From: Bacteroidota bacterium
Lineage (GTDB): Bacteria > Bacteroidota > Ignavibacteria > Kapaibacteriales > UBA2268
Direction: 5' to 3'
Assembly: GCA_004322215.1 (NCBI GenBank)
Contig: SCSM01000007.1
Span: 1 to 64,000, forward strand
DNA: 64,000 bases
Shown: in pieces, positions 38,351 through 47,192 of the stretch
Layout of the letters: the number at the start of each line of letters is the position of its first letter
Position numbering within the stretch: the stretch's first letter is position 1
Notes under the pieces: model-generated
The model's input: only the letters and a program-made list of their open reading frames with translations
What the model was told of the DNA's origin: nothing
The model's database searches: none
Position numbers and translations under genes: made by a program

Positions 38351-39763
38351 TTACAAACCGGTTTTTATCAGTTTCGCCAGATAAATTTTTTCATGAAAAA
38401 TAAATCTTACAAAATAAATTCCTGATTTTACTTCAACTTCATATTCATCTTTTCCATCCCAAATTTTATTCAATAAATCCCCTGATTTGAATTCTTTAAT
38501 TTTATTTCCGAGAATATCATATATTTCCATAGTATAATCATTATTAATAGCACCAATATCAAAATAAATTTTATTAGAAAATGGATTTGGATAAATATTA
38601 ATTTTATCCAATCCGGATTCATCATCATTTTTTTTTAAGGTCGAAGGTGTTACTTCAATTATTCTGTCGTCACCTGAACGCGGGCTTCCCCTGCCATCCT
38701 TATTACTTGTGGCTATATAAACTTTACCGTCAGGTGAAATGCAAATATCCCTCAATCTTCCGAATTTACCTGCGAAATAATTTGTTTGGGAAACAATTTC
38801 AGTCCCCGGCTCACTAAGCTTTAATTGAACCAGCTTTGAACCTTTCAAAGCTACAAGTAAAATTGAATTTTTCCAATCGCTAATCAAATCATAATTGTAA
38901 TAATCAATACCTGCCGCAGCTATTGTCGGTGTCCAGCACGCAATCGGCTCAACAACATCATTCTGCTCGCAAAAAGTTTTTTCGGCAGGTAAATCACAAA
39001 ATCCGCGAACATTAGGCCAGCCGTAGTTCCTTCCTTTATATATTATATTCAATTCGTCATCGGTATCGGGTCCATGCTCCGAGCTATATATTATACCCTT
39101 TGCAACGACTAAACCCTGCGGATTGCGGTGTCCCCAGCTCCAAACATAGCTGTTCCCATAAGGATTATCGGACGGAATAGTACCATCAAGATTCATTCTC
39201 AGAATTTTCCCGTTTAAACTGCTAAGATTTTGTGCCCTGTCTGAGACAGCAGCATCTCCCATTGTAACATACAAAGTCCAATCATTCGGATTAATCCACA
39301 ATCTCGAGCCGTCATGGTTCCAGGCACCGGGTATGTCTTTCATTAATTCGACAGGTGAATCGAGTTTATTATCAGAATAAGTGTACCTGACTATTTTGAC
39401 TTTTGAATCGGCTTTTGTCCCATAATTATAGATTAGGTAAACATAAGGATAGTTAGGTATTTCAGGAACCTGTGAATAAAACTGCGGATGAAGAACCATA
39501 CCCATCAAACCTCTCTCACCGTCCTCCAGGACTTCTGGTAATCTTAAAATCTCTGTTAATTCACCTGTTTGAGGATTAACACGGCTGACTCTCCCATATC
39601 TTTCGGTCATCCAAATATAATTATCCGGTCCCCATATTATTTCCCAGGGTGTATCCAATCCGGTAACAAGGTCTCTTGTTTTCAATTCGGTTTGTGCCGA
39701 TGATAAGGAATACATTAGGATGATAAGAAATGTATTTATCAAAATCTTTTTTATACAACCCAT
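38351..39763 (-). CDS. secreted PQQ-type glucose/sorbosone dehydrogenase-like protein with T9SS sorting domain
   Basis: A 470-residue exported protein. After the signal peptide comes a six-bladed soluble aldose dehydrogenase-type propeller: LVTGLDTPWEIIWGPD, ERGLMGMVLHPQF, AWNHDGSRLWINPND (His position of the family's active site), WSWGHRNPQGLVVAKG and DELNIIYKGRNYGWP. These motifs belong to the family that oxidises sugars with pyrroloquinoline quinone. The C-terminus (about 385-470) is a T9SS sorting domain (IYPNPFSNKIYFDIG ... VKSGIYFVRFIF). GGTGGAA precedes the ATG. Whether it binds PQQ is not certain from motifs alone, and no PQQ synthesis genes are in the window. Confidence 0.9.
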   Translation of the reverse strand: MGCIKKILINTFLIILMYSLSSAQTELKTRDLVTGLDTPWEIIWGPDNYIWMTERYGRVSRVNPQTGELTEILRLPEVLEDGERGLMGMVLHPQFYSQVPEIPNYPYVYLIYNYGTKADSKVKIVRYTYSDNKLDSPVELMKDIPGAWNHDGSRLWINPNDWTLYVTMGDAAVSDRAQNLSSLNGKILRMNLDGTIPSDNPYGNSYVWSWGHRNPQGLVVAKGIIYSSEHGPDTDDELNIIYKGRNYGWPNVRGFCDLPAEKTFCEQNDVVEPIACWTPTIAAAGIDYYNYDLISDWKNSILLVALKGSKLVQLKLSEPGTEIVSQTNYFAGKFGRLRDICISPDGKVYIATSNKDGRGSPRSGDDRIIEVTPSTLKKNDDESGLDKINIYPNPFSNKIYFDIGAINNDYTMEIYDILGNKIKEFKSGDLLNKIWDGKDEYEVEVKSGIYFVRFIFHEKIYLAKLIKTGL

Positions 39764-39922
39764 GAAATTCCACCAATAATATTTGTTTTACCTAAAATAT
39801 TATTACGGAATAGTTAAATTATTATTGGTACTATCTTGGTTATAAATTTAAAAGGAGCAATAATTGATTGTATCATTGATAAGAATACAATGAATAAATA
39901 AAAAATAAGAATCAAATTAAAG

Positions 39923-40591
39923 CTAATTGACTAATTCAACGTATATTTTTCCGGCAACTTCGTAACCGATAACTTTTTCTACATTATCATGTTTGATTGA
40001 AATTGGACCGTTAAAAGGACTTTTAGACAATACAGAAACCTTTACGTTTGGCATTAGTCCGATTTCCTCAAGATAACCAAGTAATTTTTGGTCACTGTCA
40101 GCCAATCTTCTGATAACTGTTTTCTTCCCGGGTTCGACTTCCGATAGAGGAACTTCGTGAATAGTCGGCATCTTACCTTCCTTAGTAGGAATCGGGTGAC
40201 CATGCGGGTCGAATTTGGGATTGCCGAGCATATCGTAAATTTTATCGGCAAATTCTTCGGAAATGACATGCTCGAGCCGGCAAGCTTCCTCATGCACCCT
40301 GTCAAGTTTATAACCAAGTTCTTCTTTTAAAAATAATTCAAGTAACCTGTGATGCCTGATAATTTCGAGTGATACTTTTTCCCCACGAGATGTGAGCTTA
40401 ACACCTTTGTAGGAGTTGTAATCAACTAAACCCATTTTTGAAAGGCGCTTGAGCATACCTGTAACCGATGCACCAGATACTTCCAATTCTTTTGCTAATT
40501 CAGTAGTAGATACTGCACCCTTGCCTTCAAGTTTGTAGATTGCTTTTAAATAATCCTGCACTGATTGAGTTAATAATTCACTACCTTTCAT
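39923..40591 (-). CDS. DtxR/MntR-family metal-dependent repressor
   Basis: A 222-residue transcription regulator. It has an N-terminal winged helix (about 8-65; QDYLKAIYKLEGKGAVSTTE, SGASVTGMLKRLSKMGLV), then a metal-binding and dimerisation domain (EIIRHHRLLELFLKEELGY, ACRLEHVISEEFADKI) and a C-terminal FeoA/SH3-like domain (about 150-222). The family represses metal uptake genes when Fe(II) or Mn(II) is bound. It lies 103 bp downstream of feoB on the same strand, so it is very likely the regulator of feoAB, possibly also of itself. GGAG precedes the ATG. Iron rather than manganese is inferred from the feo neighbours. Confidence 0.93.
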   Translation of the reverse strand: MKGSELLTQSVQDYLKAIYKLEGKGAVSTTELAKELEVSGASVTGMLKRLSKMGLVDYNSYKGVKLTSRGEKVSLEIIRHHRLLELFLKEELGYKLDRVHEEACRLEHVISEEFADKIYDMLGNPKFDPHGHPIPTKEGKMPTIHEVPLSEVEPGKKTVIRRLADSDQKLLGYLEEIGLMPNVKVSVLSKSPFNGPISIKHDNVEKVIGYEVAGKIYVELVN

Positions 40592-40694
40592 ATTTGCTCC
40601 GATTTCTATTTTTTTATTTTAGAATTTGATAATATATTCTTTAACGAATTTACGAAATTCAAATTTTCTATTACAAATATTTTTTTTAACCATA

Positions 40695-42614
40695 CTAAAC
40701 ATTTAATACCAATTTAAACAAAAATGCCGAAACAGTTGCAACTATGACGCTTGTTATTGAAGAAAGAAATACGCCTTTGAATCCAAGTTCTTTCCATAGG
40801 ACAACAAATGTTGTCAAACATGGGAAATATAATGACACGAAAATTACAAACACCACAACTTGACCTATTGATAATGGTAACTGCGACAAAGCAGTTATAT
40901 TCATTGCCTGGTTCATCATAACTATAATAAGTTCTTTTCTAAGAAAGCCGAAAACAAGTGTTGAACCTAACTCAGGAGGTAGCCCGAGAATATACTTTAC
41001 AACAGGAGCAAAAGCAATATTAATATAATTTCCAAAATTGAAATACTCGAACCATCCGAGAACAATACTACCACCCATCAGAAACAAGGAAGCATCTTTA
41101 AGAAATCCTCTGATTCTAAACCAGGTTTTTCTGAATGAATAATTTATAGAGGGTATTTTCAGTGTCGGAATTTCCATAACGAAACCGGTTGGCTTTTTCA
41201 GGAAAAGTGTCATGATTCTTCCTGCAACTGCTATAACAATCATTAAATATATAAAAATCAATATTGCCCATAATGGACCGGTAAAAGCGGCTGCTAAAGC
41301 GAAAATTACAGATATTCTTGCTGAACAAGGTATAAAAGGAATGATTATACCTGTTACCATTTTATCACGCTTATTGTCGATTAATCTGGTGGCATAAAGA
41401 GCGGGAATAGAACAACCGAATCCAAGAATTATTGGCACTACGGATTTACCATGCAAACCTATTTTATGCATAATTCCGTCAATTAGAAAAGCTACACGGG
41501 AAAGATACCCGAGGTCTTCAAATAATGTTGTCAAAAAAACCAGGGGCAGAAAATATGGCAGAACTATTCCGAAAATTCCTGCAAATCCCATGAATGCACC
41601 GTTGATTGTATGCCACAAAAACGGCTGTGTGGGTTTTAAAGGTGCGAAAACGTTTCCTAATGCCTGGATTGGAGCATCAACTGCCATTCCTATTAAGCTT
41701 CCGACAGCAAAAATAATTACAAAGTACAAAATGAAGAATCCGATTAGAAAAACGTATCCCATAACCGGGTGCAATAACCAATCATCCAGCTTTTCGCTGA
41801 AAGGTCTTTTCCTTTTCGCAACGAATGATGAAACCTGCTCGGCTATCTTCATTGCCTGGTGGTGTCTCTCGTAATGAATTGTTTCGAAAACATCCTTATG
41901 ATGATTTTCAGTTAAATTAAATTCGATTAGATTTCTTTGTTCGAGTATTACTTCAGATATAACATGAGGTAATAATGACGGATTTTCAATTGACTTGATA
42001 GCATAAAACCTCGATGAACCCTTCAACCCGTCCATAAATGGTTTTATTCTGGATATTAATTTTTCGATATCGCGCTCGAGATGTTTTGTGTATTCAGGAA
42101 AATATGGAATTGCATTTCTTCCCGATGAAACTTCATAAATCCTATCAACCAATTCTTTACCACCTTTACCATAAAGTGCTACTGTTGGAACAACAGGAAC
42201 TTTAAGAATTTCTTCGAGTTTTAGCGGATTGATTTTCAAACCGTGCTTTTCCGCTTCGTCGAGCATGTTCAATGCAACAATAACAGGCATTCCGAGTTCA
42301 GCAAGCTCGACCGTCATTTCAAGACTGCGTGAAAGGAGAGATGCGTCAACGACATTGATAATCATGTCAATATCGGATTTCATAATGAATTCATAAGTAT
42401 GCTTTTCTACGTCATCAGTCGGATTTAGTGAGTAAACTCCGGGAAGGTCAATAAGATTATAGGTGTCTCCATAAATATTAATCTGGGACTCTTTTAGCTT
42501 TACTGTTGTACCCGAAAAATTTGATGTTGATGCTTTGATATCCGAGAGTACATTGAATAAAGTGCTTTTTCCTGCATTAGGTTGTCCGACTAATGCTATT
42601 GTCTTAGTTCCCAT
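40695..42614 (-). CDS. feoB: ferrous iron transporter FeoB
   Basis: Inner-membrane Fe(II) importer of 639 residues. The N-terminal G domain has ALVGQPNAGKSTLFN (G1), the G2 Thr in SGTTVK, IDLPGVYSL (G3) and ALNMLDEAEKHG (G4). A helical GDI-like domain follows, then about eight or more membrane helices with the conserved Cys motifs GFGCSIPALYATR and FIPCSARISV. It is shorter than E. coli FeoB (773) but within the range of the family. Its start overlaps the end of feoA by 11 bp, indicating tight coupling. The DtxR-type regulator lies downstream. Confidence 0.97.
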   Translation of the reverse strand: MGTKTIALVGQPNAGKSTLFNVLSDIKASTSNFSGTTVKLKESQINIYGDTYNLIDLPGVYSLNPTDDVEKHTYEFIMKSDIDMIINVVDASLLSRSLEMTVELAELGMPVIVALNMLDEAEKHGLKINPLKLEEILKVPVVPTVALYGKGGKELVDRIYEVSSGRNAIPYFPEYTKHLERDIEKLISRIKPFMDGLKGSSRFYAIKSIENPSLLPHVISEVILEQRNLIEFNLTENHHKDVFETIHYERHHQAMKIAEQVSSFVAKRKRPFSEKLDDWLLHPVMGYVFLIGFFILYFVIIFAVGSLIGMAVDAPIQALGNVFAPLKPTQPFLWHTINGAFMGFAGIFGIVLPYFLPLVFLTTLFEDLGYLSRVAFLIDGIMHKIGLHGKSVVPIILGFGCSIPALYATRLIDNKRDKMVTGIIIPFIPCSARISVIFALAAAFTGPLWAILIFIYLMIVIAVAGRIMTLFLKKPTGFVMEIPTLKIPSINYSFRKTWFRIRGFLKDASLFLMGGSIVLGWFEYFNFGNYINIAFAPVVKYILGLPPELGSTLVFGFLRKELIIVMMNQAMNITALSQLPLSIGQVVVFVIFVSLYFPCLTTFVVLWKELGFKGVFLSSITSVIVATVSAFLFKLVLNV

Positions 42615-42837
42615 CTTCCACTTTTATACTCTTAGCCACATTTCTGTCAATTGCTATTTTCGAATTACCGTTGGATAATGGCTTAACAAGTATAGGGCCC
42701 CATTTTGCATCATAAATCTTCAACAATAATTCATCGGTCTGAATACCAAGAGTATTTAATTTTCTTTTCATTTCTTTGTTGGTCTTGATTTCGCTTATTC
42801 TCAATTCAACATTTAATGGTGCTTCACTCAATCTCAT
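42604..42837 (-). CDS. feoA: ferrous iron transport protein FeoA
   Basis: A 77-residue SH3-like cytoplasmic protein (MRLSEAPLNVELRISEIKTN, KRKLNTLGIQTDELLLKIYD, GPILVKPLSNGNSKIAIDR) that assists FeoB. Length and motifs are typical. Its last codons overlap the feoB start. A short inverted repeat, candidate metal-regulator operator, lies 44-57 bp upstream. Confidence 0.93.
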   Translation of the reverse strand: MRLSEAPLNVELRISEIKTNKEMKRKLNTLGIQTDELLLKIYDAKWGPILVKPLSNGNSKIAIDRNVAKSIKVEDGN

Positions 42838-42880
42838 AACAATATTAAAATCTTTTGCTTAAATAATACTATATTCAAAA

Positions 42881-42894
42881 TTAGTCGAAACTAA
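42881..42894. promoter_or_regulatory. candidate DtxR-type operator upstream of feoAB
   Basis: Perfect inverted repeat TTAGT-CGAA-ACTAA, 44-57 bp before the feoA start. Operators of the DtxR/IdeR/MntR group are short palindromes whose ends resemble TTAG/CTAA. The position fits repression of feoAB by the regulator encoded just downstream of feoB. Only this one copy was seen in the window. Confidence 0.4.
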
Positions 42895-43048
42895 AATAAT
42901 TTCCAAATAATTAACGCTTAAATCATTAATTTATTCTAAAATTGTAATATATTGTTGCTAAATATAACATTTCAATTTAATTTCAGTCAAAGCGTCTTAA
43001 CGGATTATTTCTTTATTAATGAAAAATTTATAATCATAAGGAATTAAA

Positions 43049-44035
43049 ATGAGCGTGAATAATGATGATGTAAAATTATTGCAAAATTTCTCTCAATCCA
43101 TAAAAAAAGTCAAAAGCGAAATTGGTAAAGTAATTATCGGACAAGAAGAAACCATCGAGCAATTGTTAATTGCACTTTTTGCACGTGGGCACTGTCTCCT
43201 GATTGGTGTCCCGGGGCTGGCAAAAACTTTGCTAATATCAACATTATCACAGGCACTCGATTTGAAGTTTAGCAGGATTCAGTTTACACCGGATTTAATG
43301 CCCGGAGACATAACCGGAACGGAGGTTATTGAAGATAATATAACAACCGGCGAAAAGCAATTCAGGTTTGTTAAAGGTCCTGTTTTTGCAAACATAATTC
43401 TTGCTGATGAAATCAACCGTACACCACCTAAGACACAATCAGCTCTGTTGGAGGCAATGCAGGAACATAAAGTGACAGCAGCAGGAACGACATATACTCT
43501 CGAAGAGCCGTTCTTCGTTCTTGCAACTCAAAATCCAATCGAGCAGGAAGGGACATATCCATTACCCGAAGCACAACTTGACAGATTCATGTTTAATATT
43601 TGGCTTGATTACCCCGCAACCGATGAAGAAAAGGAAATAGTAAAAACGACAACAGCAGAATATACACCTGATGTAAAAAAAGTTCTGAATGCAAAAGAAA
43701 TAATCGAATTTCAGGATTTGATTCGGCGTGTACCTGTTGCCGACAATGTAATTGATTTCGCTGTTAATTTTGTACGCTCGACAAGACCCGGTAATGGTTC
43801 TCATCAGCTTATAAAAGATTATCTCAGCTATGGTGGAGGTCCGAGAGCTTCCCAGTATTTAATACTTGGAGCAAAATCGAGAGCGGCAATGCAAGGAAGA
43901 TACACTCCTGATATTGATGATATCCGTGCAGTTGCTTCACCTGTGTTGAGGCATAGAATCGTTACAAACTTCAATGCCGAAGCTGATAATATAAGCCCGA
44001 ATGAAATAGTGCTGAAGCTGCTTGAGAAAGTATAA
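43049..44035 (+). CDS. MoxR-family AAA+ ATPase
   Basis: A 328-residue ATPase with GVPGLAKT (Walker A), FANIILADEINRTPPKTQSA (Walker B and MoxR signature), the sensor region FFVLATQNPIEQEGTYPLPE and the C-terminal lid GGGPRASQYLILGAKSRAA. MoxR ATPases act as chaperones or metal-insertase partners, usually with a DUF58 and vWA protein encoded next door. Here the downstream genes are on the other strand and unrelated, so the partner must be elsewhere. AAGGAA precedes the ATG. A VIT-vWA protein is encoded about 6 kb away, on the other strand; a link is speculative. Confidence 0.95.
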   Translation: MSVNNDDVKLLQNFSQSIKKVKSEIGKVIIGQEETIEQLLIALFARGHCLLIGVPGLAKTLLISTLSQALDLKFSRIQFTPDLMPGDITGTEVIEDNITTGEKQFRFVKGPVFANIILADEINRTPPKTQSALLEAMQEHKVTAAGTTYTLEEPFFVLATQNPIEQEGTYPLPEAQLDRFMFNIWLDYPATDEEKEIVKTTTAEYTPDVKKVLNAKEIIEFQDLIRRVPVADNVIDFAVNFVRSTRPGNGSHQLIKDYLSYGGGPRASQYLILGAKSRAAMQGRYTPDIDDIRAVASPVLRHRIVTNFNAEADNISPNEIVLKLLEKV

Positions 44036-44137
44036 ACTCAAAATTTTCAATTTACAATTTTACAATTTTCAATGAATTTTTAATTTTAAAATGAATTAAA
44101 ATTTCAAATTCCTCTTATCAAAAACTATTCAATTAAT

Positions 44138-44503
44138 TTATTCATCTCTCTTAGCTGAATTTATAAAAATAAATCTATAGGTTGGTCCAATAAATGTACA
44201 AGGTGGAGCTTCACCTTCTATTAGTTCTCTACATTTTATTTTTATATTCAAATCTCTGATTTTAAGACTATCTGGTAAATTTAAAGCCCAAAATTCAGGA
44301 TACATGCCAAATTTAGGATTTTTTATATAATCCGGCAATAAGGTTGTATCAACAAATTCTATAATATAAATTGTCTTACAATCAACGCTCGTTCCTATAA
44401 CTTTTGCTTTAAAATAATCATTTTCTTGCACTGGGTTATTATCTTTACAAGACAAACAAATGATAATAATAATTAAAATCAAGGATAATTTTAAATGTTT
44501 CAT
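44138..44503 (-). CDS. small hypothetical lipoprotein
   Basis: A 121-residue protein with a type II signal peptide (lipobox ICLSC, Cys19) and tether KDNNPVQEN. The mature part is about 95 residues, beta-rich, with three Cys after the lipid-bearing one (VDCKT, KCREL, PPCTF). No family is recognised. It lies 30 bp downstream of the first DUF3160 gene on the same strand and may be the last gene of that transcript. Confidence 0.7.
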   Translation of the reverse strand: MKHLKLSLILIIIIICLSCKDNNPVQENDYFKAKVIGTSVDCKTIYIIEFVDTTLLPDYIKNPKFGMYPEFWALNLPDSLKIRDLNIKIKCRELIEGEAPPCTFIGPTYRFIFINSAKRDE

Positions 44504-44533
44504 AGTTTCATTGAATTATTTTTCAAAATAAAT

Positions 44534-47113
44534 TTATTTCAAAATCATCTTCCCTGAATACTTATCACCGTTAAGATTAATTACATAAAGGTAAATACCT
44601 GGATTAACCCTGGCACCTTTGAAATCGGTACCGTTCCATTTCGAAATATAATTTCCCGATGGAATTGTGCCAGTGAATATAGTGTTAATAGGCTTCCCGT
44701 TTATATCAAAAACATCAATACTCACATCATAAACACCATCACTTTGAGGCAAAGTAAAGTTTATTAATGTTGAATTAGAGAATGGATTCGGATAATTGGA
44801 AAACGTTATTTGTTTTGGTAAACTAATATCACCATCATCAACACCAACAGGTAAAGAAGCAGGATTAATTTCCCTGCATTGTCCATTTAAATCTGCAAGG
44901 TATAAATTGACAAAGAAAGGACGGTTAGCAGGTAACTCATTTATACTTTCCTTCCATTCTTCATCTGTCAGCCGTTTGAAGTTTGTAGATGTATATTCAT
45001 AATAGCTCATCACCGGACCTACAAATGATGTCAAATTCCCTACATTATTTTTTACTGTAATTACAGCAAGGTTAATTGGACCTGTACCGACATGTTTCAC
45101 CCATCCTACCGGATTACCATATTCATCAGTCGGTGCAGTATGGACATCAGCTACAACAAAATCTTGTTTTTCAGCATTATATTTACTAATATAAAATAAA
45201 CTTGAATACCATCCCGTATATAGGTAAATATCTTCTCTATTATTCCAGGTTGAAAAGACTCTTTTAAGAAACGAAATTTCATCACTGCTAAAATTTATAT
45301 TCTTTAATTCTTTTTGAGTAATTGAATATAATATCAGAGATATATCATTCATATTTTCAAAATATTTTTTGATTTTTTTTCTATAATAAAACTCAAAAGT
45401 TTGCCCACTATCTAATTGTAAAAATTTTTCTATTTTCTCGATTGTAAATTTAGAAATGTCTGACAAAACCTTATAAAATTCAGGTATAGGTTCAATATAT
45501 ATATCAGGATTTGTATCTGATATTGAACCACCAAACGAACCTGAGTAAGATTGTTTTGCATATAATAAATTGTCATGTCTCAGTTGAGCCCATGATGCAA
45601 GTTGTGTATTCATCTTCTGTTGCCACCATGCAGCGGTTTGCATAAATTCCGGGTATTTTTCCCTGTTATTGATTGATGGAACATTTAATGTCCTGATTGA
45701 ATTTAGCCAGCCATTATAAAATGATAGCTTCCAGTAATCGCTGTCATAGCTGTCAATCAGGTATCTCAACCCACTTAAATATAAAGCATATTTGAATCGC
45801 TCAAGTTCGGGTTTTAGTAGATCTGAAGCAGCATTATTACCAAGTGCAAACAGAACATCTAAAGAAGAAGGAAGCATCCTAAGAATTTTTTGGTTCTCAA
45901 AAATAATTCTGTCAAATACAACATTAGAAAATACATAGGAATCAATTACGAATCTCTGCCCAAATAAAAGAAATGCAGATGCAGGTTTTATTTTTGTAGG
46001 ACTGCATGGATTTGAGGACAATATTTGTGATAGAATTTGCTGTTCAGCATAATGCTTAGAAGAGAGAGCATTTTGAAAAGTTTTGCAAACATTTGTATCA
46101 AGTAATTCTGTTATACTCAGCAAATTAATTTCATCAATAAGTTCACCTATATGTTCCACTTTGACATTATCTGATTCACCAACCAATGCTTTTATTATAT
46201 TATCAATATCATCTAAATCTTTTTTCAAACTAAGTTCGTTAAATGTTTCATTGATTAATACCGCATCAATAATTTGTCTTCTGATATCCAGCATTGTTTG
46301 CTTTGGCCAATCATCAGACTCCGGTGGTATGAGATAAAATTCTGTTCTGCCAAGCCAAATCATTGATTTAAAATATCTACCTAATTCTTCTGTTTGTGAA
46401 TAATGTCCTCTAACAGTAAACTGACTGAAGTCAACCAATCTTTTAGTTGATGAAAATAATTTATTTGCTGCAGGAAATTCATTATTTATTAAAACAAGTA
46501 ATTCATCAGTTACAGTTTTATTTGAAGTTATAATTGGGGCACAATAGCCATTCAATAATGTTCTTGCAATGGTGAAATAAACATCATAATCGTTTAACAT
46601 TTCCTGCATATCGGGATAATCTTTGTATTTTTCAATCAATACAGGCAAATGTCCATGGAGTTTTTCAAGCAATGTATCTAATTTTGAAAAGATTATCGCT
46701 TCTTCAAGATCTCTTAAAATAGCATCGTAAGACATATGCAAGGCATGTAGAATTGCATCAGTTGTAATAAAAACCGGTAAGTCTTTTTCCCAAATATCTT
46801 TATATGCTCCCCAAAATGATGGATATGAGAGTCTTTCCGAAACCATGAATCCATGCTCATCAATCAGTTGTTTTTCAAAATCGGTGAGATTATATTTTGT
46901 ATTAATAGAATCGAAATAATTTGCTTCATTCGATTGATACTGAACTTTTTTGTTGAATAAACCGACAGGATACAAACTATACATTTCTTCCGTAGTCATG
47001 TTCTTATAAGTGTTAAGGAAATTTTTGTACTCTTCGAGGCTGAAATTTTGTGCCAGTAACAGGCATGACAATGCAGAAAAAATAACAAACAGTGCGAATA
47101 ATTTTCTTTTCAT
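44534..47113 (-). CDS. secreted DUF3160 protein with T9SS sorting domain
   Basis: An 859-residue exported protein. After a signal peptide (ALFVIFSALSCLLLA, then Gln) comes the DUF3160 region (about 60-700) with FEKQLIDEHGFMVSERLSYP, LPVFITTDAILHALHMSYDA, FTVRGHYSQTEELGRYFKSM, LRYLIDSYDSDYWKLSFYNG and the late block VADVHTAPTDEYGNPVGWVK. The C-terminal 80 residues are a type A T9SS sorting domain (FSNYPNPFSNSTLINFTLP ... VNPGIYLYVINL). AAGGG precedes the ATG. DUF3160 proteins are exported proteins without a known activity. The next gene upstream is a close paralogue 79 bp away; a 176-bp segment of the two is nearly identical. Confidence 0.9.
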   Translation of the reverse strand: MKRKLFALFVIFSALSCLLLAQNFSLEEYKNFLNTYKNMTTEEMYSLYPVGLFNKKVQYQSNEANYFDSINTKYNLTDFEKQLIDEHGFMVSERLSYPSFWGAYKDIWEKDLPVFITTDAILHALHMSYDAILRDLEEAIIFSKLDTLLEKLHGHLPVLIEKYKDYPDMQEMLNDYDVYFTIARTLLNGYCAPIITSNKTVTDELLVLINNEFPAANKLFSSTKRLVDFSQFTVRGHYSQTEELGRYFKSMIWLGRTEFYLIPPESDDWPKQTMLDIRRQIIDAVLINETFNELSLKKDLDDIDNIIKALVGESDNVKVEHIGELIDEINLLSITELLDTNVCKTFQNALSSKHYAEQQILSQILSSNPCSPTKIKPASAFLLFGQRFVIDSYVFSNVVFDRIIFENQKILRMLPSSLDVLFALGNNAASDLLKPELERFKYALYLSGLRYLIDSYDSDYWKLSFYNGWLNSIRTLNVPSINNREKYPEFMQTAAWWQQKMNTQLASWAQLRHDNLLYAKQSYSGSFGGSISDTNPDIYIEPIPEFYKVLSDISKFTIEKIEKFLQLDSGQTFEFYYRKKIKKYFENMNDISLILYSITQKELKNINFSSDEISFLKRVFSTWNNREDIYLYTGWYSSLFYISKYNAEKQDFVVADVHTAPTDEYGNPVGWVKHVGTGPINLAVITVKNNVGNLTSFVGPVMSYYEYTSTNFKRLTDEEWKESINELPANRPFFVNLYLADLNGQCREINPASLPVGVDDGDISLPKQITFSNYPNPFSNSTLINFTLPQSDGVYDVSIDVFDINGKPINTIFTGTIPSGNYISKWNGTDFKGARVNPGIYLYVINLNGDKYSGKMILK

Positions 47114-47192
47114 AACACACCCTTTTATATAATTGTTAGATTTTTTCTAATATAATACAAATTATATTATAATATTTCAGGTAAAAATAAAC

